A DNA stretch of 17,098 nucleotides from Spirochaetales bacterium (lineage in GTDB: Bacteria > Spirochaetota > Spirochaetia > ARS1246): NCBI GenBank assembly GCA_002688185.1, contig NZCE01000026.1:1-17098 (forward strand). Direction: 5' to 3'. The first letter of the stretch is position 1. Every line of letters starts with the position of its first letter. The notes beneath the pieces are model-generated. The model was not told the DNA's origin and made no database searches. It saw only the letters and a program-made list of their open reading frames with translations. Shown piece by piece: positions 13,484 to 17,098 of the stretch. Position numbers and translations under genes: made by a program.

Positions 13484-14629
13484 CTACTCAAGGGATTTCG
13501 CTTCTCGGTTTATTATCTCCCATGCTTTGCTGAGGTAGAAACGGTAATTATCTAAAGGTGTTCCGTTTGGGATGCGGTGATCTAAGGCCAGGACACACCC
13601 TCCTGATTGCACCATTGGTGGGATTTTATATTCAAGCTCGGTGATGATCTCATTCCGGCTTTTTCTAATTACATGCTTGTCTATGCCGCCGTAGAAGGCC
13701 AGGGCATCACCGTAAGTCTCTCTAGTTTTTACGAGATCCATATTCGCCGCGGGCTCCATCGGATGCATGACATTCACCCCGGCGTCGAGAAAAACCGGGA
13801 TTACCGAATTCATGTCACCATCACTATCCTGATCGAAAAGCCGCGCTCCCCGACTTTTAAGCATATCCCAGATTTTTTTATAGTATGGCAGGATAAACTC
13901 TCTGATCTGCTTGGGTCCCGCCAGAGGACCTGATTTTCCGGCCATGTCCTCATGCACGGACAGGAGATCTACCTGGACGGCAGCCGAAACCGCGTCGAGG
14001 ACCGTAAAGGCAGTTGTGCATATTGTTTTGAGAATATCGTGGACGAGCTCCTGATTCTCATAATACGCATAGCTCAGCTCGACCTCGCCCATCAATTCTC
14101 GAGGCTCGTCGTACCCTCCGGGAATGGAGACTGATACGACCCGGTCCTCCGATAGGTGTTTTTCCGCGATCGCCTGCCAATCTTTCCCGAAGCGTCCATT
14201 ATGAAATTGATAGAGAGGCTTGATTTTTAACCAATCATCCATCGAGCTAACGGGAAAATTGAGGGGCAACGGAATCGTAGCCGTTCCTTTTGATAGCTTC
14301 ATCACTCTTCCGATATCATCCCGGGTGATGATGTGCTCTTCAGTTTCCTCTATGACTACCGGTCCGTGCTTGATTGCACGGCCCGTGCTAATTGGAACGC
14401 CCCCGCGGGATTCAAACCGAAATTGAAATGCGGAAAAATCTAGCTCGGCGGGAGTCGCCCCCTGCGCTTCCCACTCCTCCTTTAATCCAACGATAGGTCC
14501 GAATATCTCGGTAAAGAGAGGCCGTCTGTTTTCCTTAAACGTCATAAAATCGAGGTATTCTTCTCTACCGACGGACGGGGTTTTTTTTATCGCAAGATCT
14601 TCATGACGGATCCATTTTAGCTTTTTCAT
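13484..14629 (-). CDS. Uroporphyrinogen decarboxylase-like (URO-D) superfamily protein
   Basis: 381 residues of the URO-D/MtaA TIM-barrel superfamily. Signs are H-E-D-M-A-G-K-S-G-P at 226-235, an F-D-Q-D-S-D-G-D-M segment at 265-273, G-G-I-D-K at 314-318 and a final D-H-R-I-P-N-G-T-P-L-D-N-Y at 350-362. The N-terminal R-Q-A-G-R type motif of true HemE is absent, so it is not the heme enzyme. The H-x-C zinc motif of MtaA/CmuA-type corrinoid methyltransferases is also missing: the equivalent strand is Asp-rich. It therefore belongs to the poorly characterised branch found near sugar and aromatic catabolic genes. Start ATG 14629 has no good ribosome site. Function unknown beyond superfamily; methyl transfer or decarboxylation would be inference. 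Confidence 0.85.
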   Translation of the reverse strand: MKKLKWIRHEDLAIKKTPSVGREEYLDFMTFKENRRPLFTEIFGPIVGLKEEWEAQGATPAELDFSAFQFRFESRGGVPISTGRAIKHGPVVIEETEEHIITRDDIGRVMKLSKGTATIPLPLNFPVSSMDDWLKIKPLYQFHNGRFGKDWQAIAEKHLSEDRVVSVSIPGGYDEPRELMGEVELSYAYYENQELVHDILKTICTTAFTVLDAVSAAVQVDLLSVHEDMAGKSGPLAGPKQIREFILPYYKKIWDMLKSRGARLFDQDSDGDMNSVIPVFLDAGVNVMHPMEPAANMDLVKTRETYGDALAFYGGIDKHVIRKSRNEIITELEYKIPPMVQSGGCVLALDHRIPNGTPLDNYRFYLSKAWEIINREAKSLE

Positions 14630-14711
14630 TGCCGCACGAGTGTATCACGACGTTATGCCAAAAGCCATTGCTGCGAGCCGCGATAGCTTTAGCCGCCTGC
14701 TTTTTTCGTCG

Positions 14712-14746
14712 CTCGGACGGAAGGTATTTTTTCGCCGGTATCCGAG
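14712..14746. repeat. Weak inverted repeat between divergent genes
   Basis: CTCGGA (14712-14717) and TCCGAG (14741-14746) match perfectly; CGG/CCG may extend the stem with a three-base bulge. It lies between the start codons of the URO-D-like and Reg_prop genes, where a shared operator could be expected. The arms are short, so chance is possible. A TATATT at 14758-14763 could serve as a -10 box for the Reg_prop gene, without a clear -35 box. Confidence 0.25.
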
Positions 14747-14791
14747 ACAAAGTGCCCTATATTTTAAGCTGAACGTAAGAGTAAATGATTT

Positions 14792-17026
14792 ATGCGCAAG
14801 AACCTATTCACCGGACTAACCCTTGCTCAATTCTTCTCCCTGCTATTTTTATTTATAATACCGCCATCTCTCTATACCCAGGGTTGGGACCAGCCAAAGT
14901 TTAAGAACTTGACCCGCGAAGATGGGGTGTCGGGGTCCGAAGTGAGAAACGTCATTCAAGACAATCACGGACGGATCTGGTTTGGTACACGGTTTAACGG
15001 GGTCAATGTATACGACGGATATAAAATAAAAGTATTTTCTTATAACCCGAGTGATCCTCATAGTCTGGCCGGAGATCCGGCATTTTCAGTGCATAAAGAT
15101 AGCCAGGGAACCATATGGGTATCCACGTTAGGTGCAGGCTTGAGCAAGTTTGATCAGGACACCGAAAGGTTTACCACGTACCGCCATAATCCGGACGATC
15201 CTACCAGCATTTGGCATGACTCTGTTCAATTTACCTTTGAGGACATTGACGGTAACTTTTGGGTGGCGGCGGCCAACGGGTTGGATAGGATGGATCGAGA
15301 GACGGGAGCCTTTACCCATTTCTCGTTTGACCCCGTCATGCCGGTTGCGCCGGCCAATCAAAACATAAAGATTTTCTATCAAGCTAAAGATGGCAGCCTA
15401 TGGATAGGGCTGCGCCGCGGCGGATTGCGCCGGATTGATCCTCAAACCGGACAGGTTATCGAGGCCTACATGCATGACCCGGATGATCCGGACAGCATTA
15501 GCGACAATAATGTGTATGCAATCGTTGAAGACGATGCAGGCGTTTTTTGGGTGGGATCTTGGCGAGGGCTCAATATTCTGGACCGCCAAACTGGGAACTT
15601 CAGTCATATAAATGCCGACACTGAAAACCCCCGCGGATTGAGCGATAGACGGATATTCAGCATGCTCGTGGACAGCCGACACAACTTATGGGTTGGAACA
15701 GGTGTTGGACTAAACAGGTATCATCGGGAAACCGGGGAGTTCAGCCGGTATTTTCATGATCCGAATGATCCAGACAGCTTGGTGCACAATGAGGTGCTCC
15801 ATCTCTACGAGGACGACAGCGGATTGCTCTGGATAAGCACCCTCGCAGGTTTGAGCATCCTGGACTTGGCGCCACCCAAGTTTACCACTTACGGGGCCTC
15901 ACCGGACGCAAGTAGTCTGAGCAGCAACAACATTGAAGCGATTTGCGAAGATTCGGGGGGAGCGCTGTGGTTCGCGGCTGAGGAGACCCTCAACAGATGG
16001 GATCCCGGCAGACATTCGTTTATTCAATATCGACCAAGTCTGAGTACGACATCACCTTTGGGATATATCGATGATATATACGAGGACTCCCAAGGGCAGT
16101 TCTGGCTTGGTACACAAAACGGGCTGCATTCATTTGATCCAAAAACTGGGGAGTTTACCCGATATAGAGAGCACCCGGAGCATCCTCTGGGTGAAGAGAT
16201 TCGTCAGATCGCCAAGGATCAAGTCGGCCATCTGTGGTTGAACGTACAGGGCGCCGGGCTCAAGCGGGTTAATCCTGATACAGGCGTCGTGGTGAGCCAT
16301 TTCTACCACGTTCCAAATGATCCGAGCAGCTTGAGCGACGACTACATCAATCACTTTGTGTTGGCCCGGGACGGCGTGGTATGGGCTGGGACTGAAGGAG
16401 GTCTAAACAGGATCGATCCGGTGGCAGGGACCCTCAATCGATATTCTTTCGATCCGGGAGGAAAAGAAGGGAGAGATCCGTCGAACGATATCCAACATAT
16501 ATATATCAATTCAGGCGGGAACTTATGGGTGTCTACAATTTCTGGTCTCAATATCTTTGATCCTGTTTCAGGGGTTTTCAGCACCTACACTGCCGCGGAT
16601 GGTCTGCCCAGCAACATGGTGGCCTGGTCCACGGAAGATGCCTCGGGTACTATGTGGATAGGTACGGCCAAAGGCCTTGCAAAGCTCGACCCAAGGACAG
16701 ATACCTTTAGAGTATTTGACGTGGCCGACGGCCTGGCGGGAATTGAATTAGCGAGCGACATGATCAAAAGCAGCAAAGGAGCTATTGTTTTTGTCAGCGT
16801 CAATCGCGGCGTAAATGTGCTTTATCCCGATCAAATTGAAGACAACCTTATAGTGCCCCCGATAATTCTCACGGATTTCCAGCTTTTTAATCGGTCTATC
16901 TCTGAGTACGGTTCGAGCGCTGTGCTGCAAAAACCGATCTACGAGCTCGAGACGTTGACCTTGGCCCACGACCAATCGGTTTTTACCCTTGATTTTGCCT
17001 CATTGAATTATAGAGCTGACGCATAA
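14792..17026 (+). CDS. Two-component regulator propeller (Reg_prop) sensor, truncated in the Y_Y_Y domain
   Basis: 744 residues. The N-terminal hydrophobic run (about 7-25) ending near S-L-Y-T-Q-G is a signal peptide, so the body is periplasmic. Fourteen repeats follow, each of type Ile-x-x-(Ile/Val)-x-E-D-x-x-G-x-(Leu/Phe)-W-(hydrophobic)-G-T-x-x-G-L, the number needed for two seven-bladed propellers, as in BT-type hybrid sensors that bind polysaccharide fragments. Near the end F-T-L-D-F-A-S-L-N-Y-R starts a Y_Y_Y immunoglobulin-like domain, but TAA follows three residues later (17024-17026). Full-length members go on with the rest of Y_Y_Y, a membrane helix and a kinase, cyclase or DNA-binding output. 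Here none of these is encoded before the stop, so the protein is either secreted-only or a broken gene. Start ATG 14792, weak ribosome site. Confidence 0.85.
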   Translation: MRKNLFTGLTLAQFFSLLFLFIIPPSLYTQGWDQPKFKNLTREDGVSGSEVRNVIQDNHGRIWFGTRFNGVNVYDGYKIKVFSYNPSDPHSLAGDPAFSVHKDSQGTIWVSTLGAGLSKFDQDTERFTTYRHNPDDPTSIWHDSVQFTFEDIDGNFWVAAANGLDRMDRETGAFTHFSFDPVMPVAPANQNIKIFYQAKDGSLWIGLRRGGLRRIDPQTGQVIEAYMHDPDDPDSISDNNVYAIVEDDAGVFWVGSWRGLNILDRQTGNFSHINADTENPRGLSDRRIFSMLVDSRHNLWVGTGVGLNRYHRETGEFSRYFHDPNDPDSLVHNEVLHLYEDDSGLLWISTLAGLSILDLAPPKFTTYGASPDASSLSSNNIEAICEDSGGALWFAAEETLNRWDPGRHSFIQYRPSLSTTSPLGYIDDIYEDSQGQFWLGTQNGLHSFDPKTGEFTRYREHPEHPLGEEIRQIAKDQVGHLWLNVQGAGLKRVNPDTGVVVSHFYHVPNDPSSLSDDYINHFVLARDGVVWAGTEGGLNRIDPVAGTLNRYSFDPGGKEGRDPSNDIQHIYINSGGNLWVSTISGLNIFDPVSGVFSTYTAADGLPSNMVAWSTEDASGTMWIGTAKGLAKLDPRTDTFRVFDVADGLAGIELASDMIKSSKGAIVFVSVNRGVNVLYPDQIEDNLIVPPIILTDFQLFNRSISEYGSSAVLQKPIYELETLTLAHDQSVFTLDFASLNYRADA

Positions 17027-17098
17027 ACTAAATTTGAATGCGAAAAATTATGGCGGTAAGACGGAAATCGGCAGTGTGGAAAAGCGCATAGGCCGACC

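Noticed and set aside
13484..14629. HemE (true uroporphyrinogen decarboxylase)
   Set aside because: The N-terminal Arg-containing HemE motif is missing and no heme genes are nearby.
17038..17091. 17-codon ORF after the Reg_prop stop
   Set aside because: Too short, no ribosome site, no similarity I can recognise.
1..17098. CRISPR array, tRNA or rRNA gene
   Set aside because: No regularly spaced direct repeats and no cloverleaf or rRNA-like stretches seen in the non-coding parts.

Overview
The window carries about twelve protein-coding genes, mostly in tight operons, on DNA of roughly even base composition. It looks like a free-living, carbohydrate-using, Gram-negative-type bacterium. The orphan solute-binding protein has a signal peptide ending in an Ala-Ser-Gly-Gly region, the adaptor is a lipoprotein, and there are GPH-type sugar symporter, URO-D-like, Gfo/Idh and HpcH aldolase genes. 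Together these are reminiscent of environmental Spirochaetota, but this is an impression from gene content and no marker gene is present to prove it.

Left block (1-2604, minus strand): an operon reading right to left. It holds an HpcH/HpaI-type aldolase, a class II aldolase/adducin protein and a Gfo/Idh/MocA dehydrogenase, then the first 46 codons of another ORF that leaves the window. The set fits breakdown of a sugar, polyol or sugar-acid to pyruvate-type products. Its promoter lies back to back with a second promoter that reads right.

Middle-left block (2705-4624, plus strand): a short unknown protein (possibly translated from a leaderless mRNA), a small MerR/excisionase-like helix-turn-helix protein and a GPH/MelB-type symporter, overlapping or nearly touching.

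ABC block (4647-10235, plus strand): after its own near-consensus promoter come an ATPase, a lipoprotein membrane-fusion adaptor, a 942-residue permease with two FtsX-like modules, and a second ATPase carrying an AbrB/MazE-like C-terminal domain. Junctions are TGATG, a 2-base gap and ATGA. It resembles a MacB/LolCDE-type machine working on the envelope.

Right block (10293-17026): a family-5 solute-binding protein without permeases (minus), a 457-base non-coding gap, an SDR dehydrogenase (plus), a convergent URO-D-like protein (minus), and a divergent 14-blade Reg_prop periplasmic sensor that stops early in its Y_Y_Y domain. The gap contains a perfect palindrome in the binding-protein promoter region and a 117-bp element with 19-bp inverted repeats and a 9-bp direct repeat on each side, which looks like a non-autonomous transposon (MITE).

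The items most worth a second look are the MITE-like element, the ATPase with the swapped-hairpin-like tail and its two-ATPase operon, the truncated propeller sensor, the class II aldolase with a changed metal ligand, and the divergent promoter region with a probable leaderless start. No CRISPR array, rRNA or tRNA was seen.
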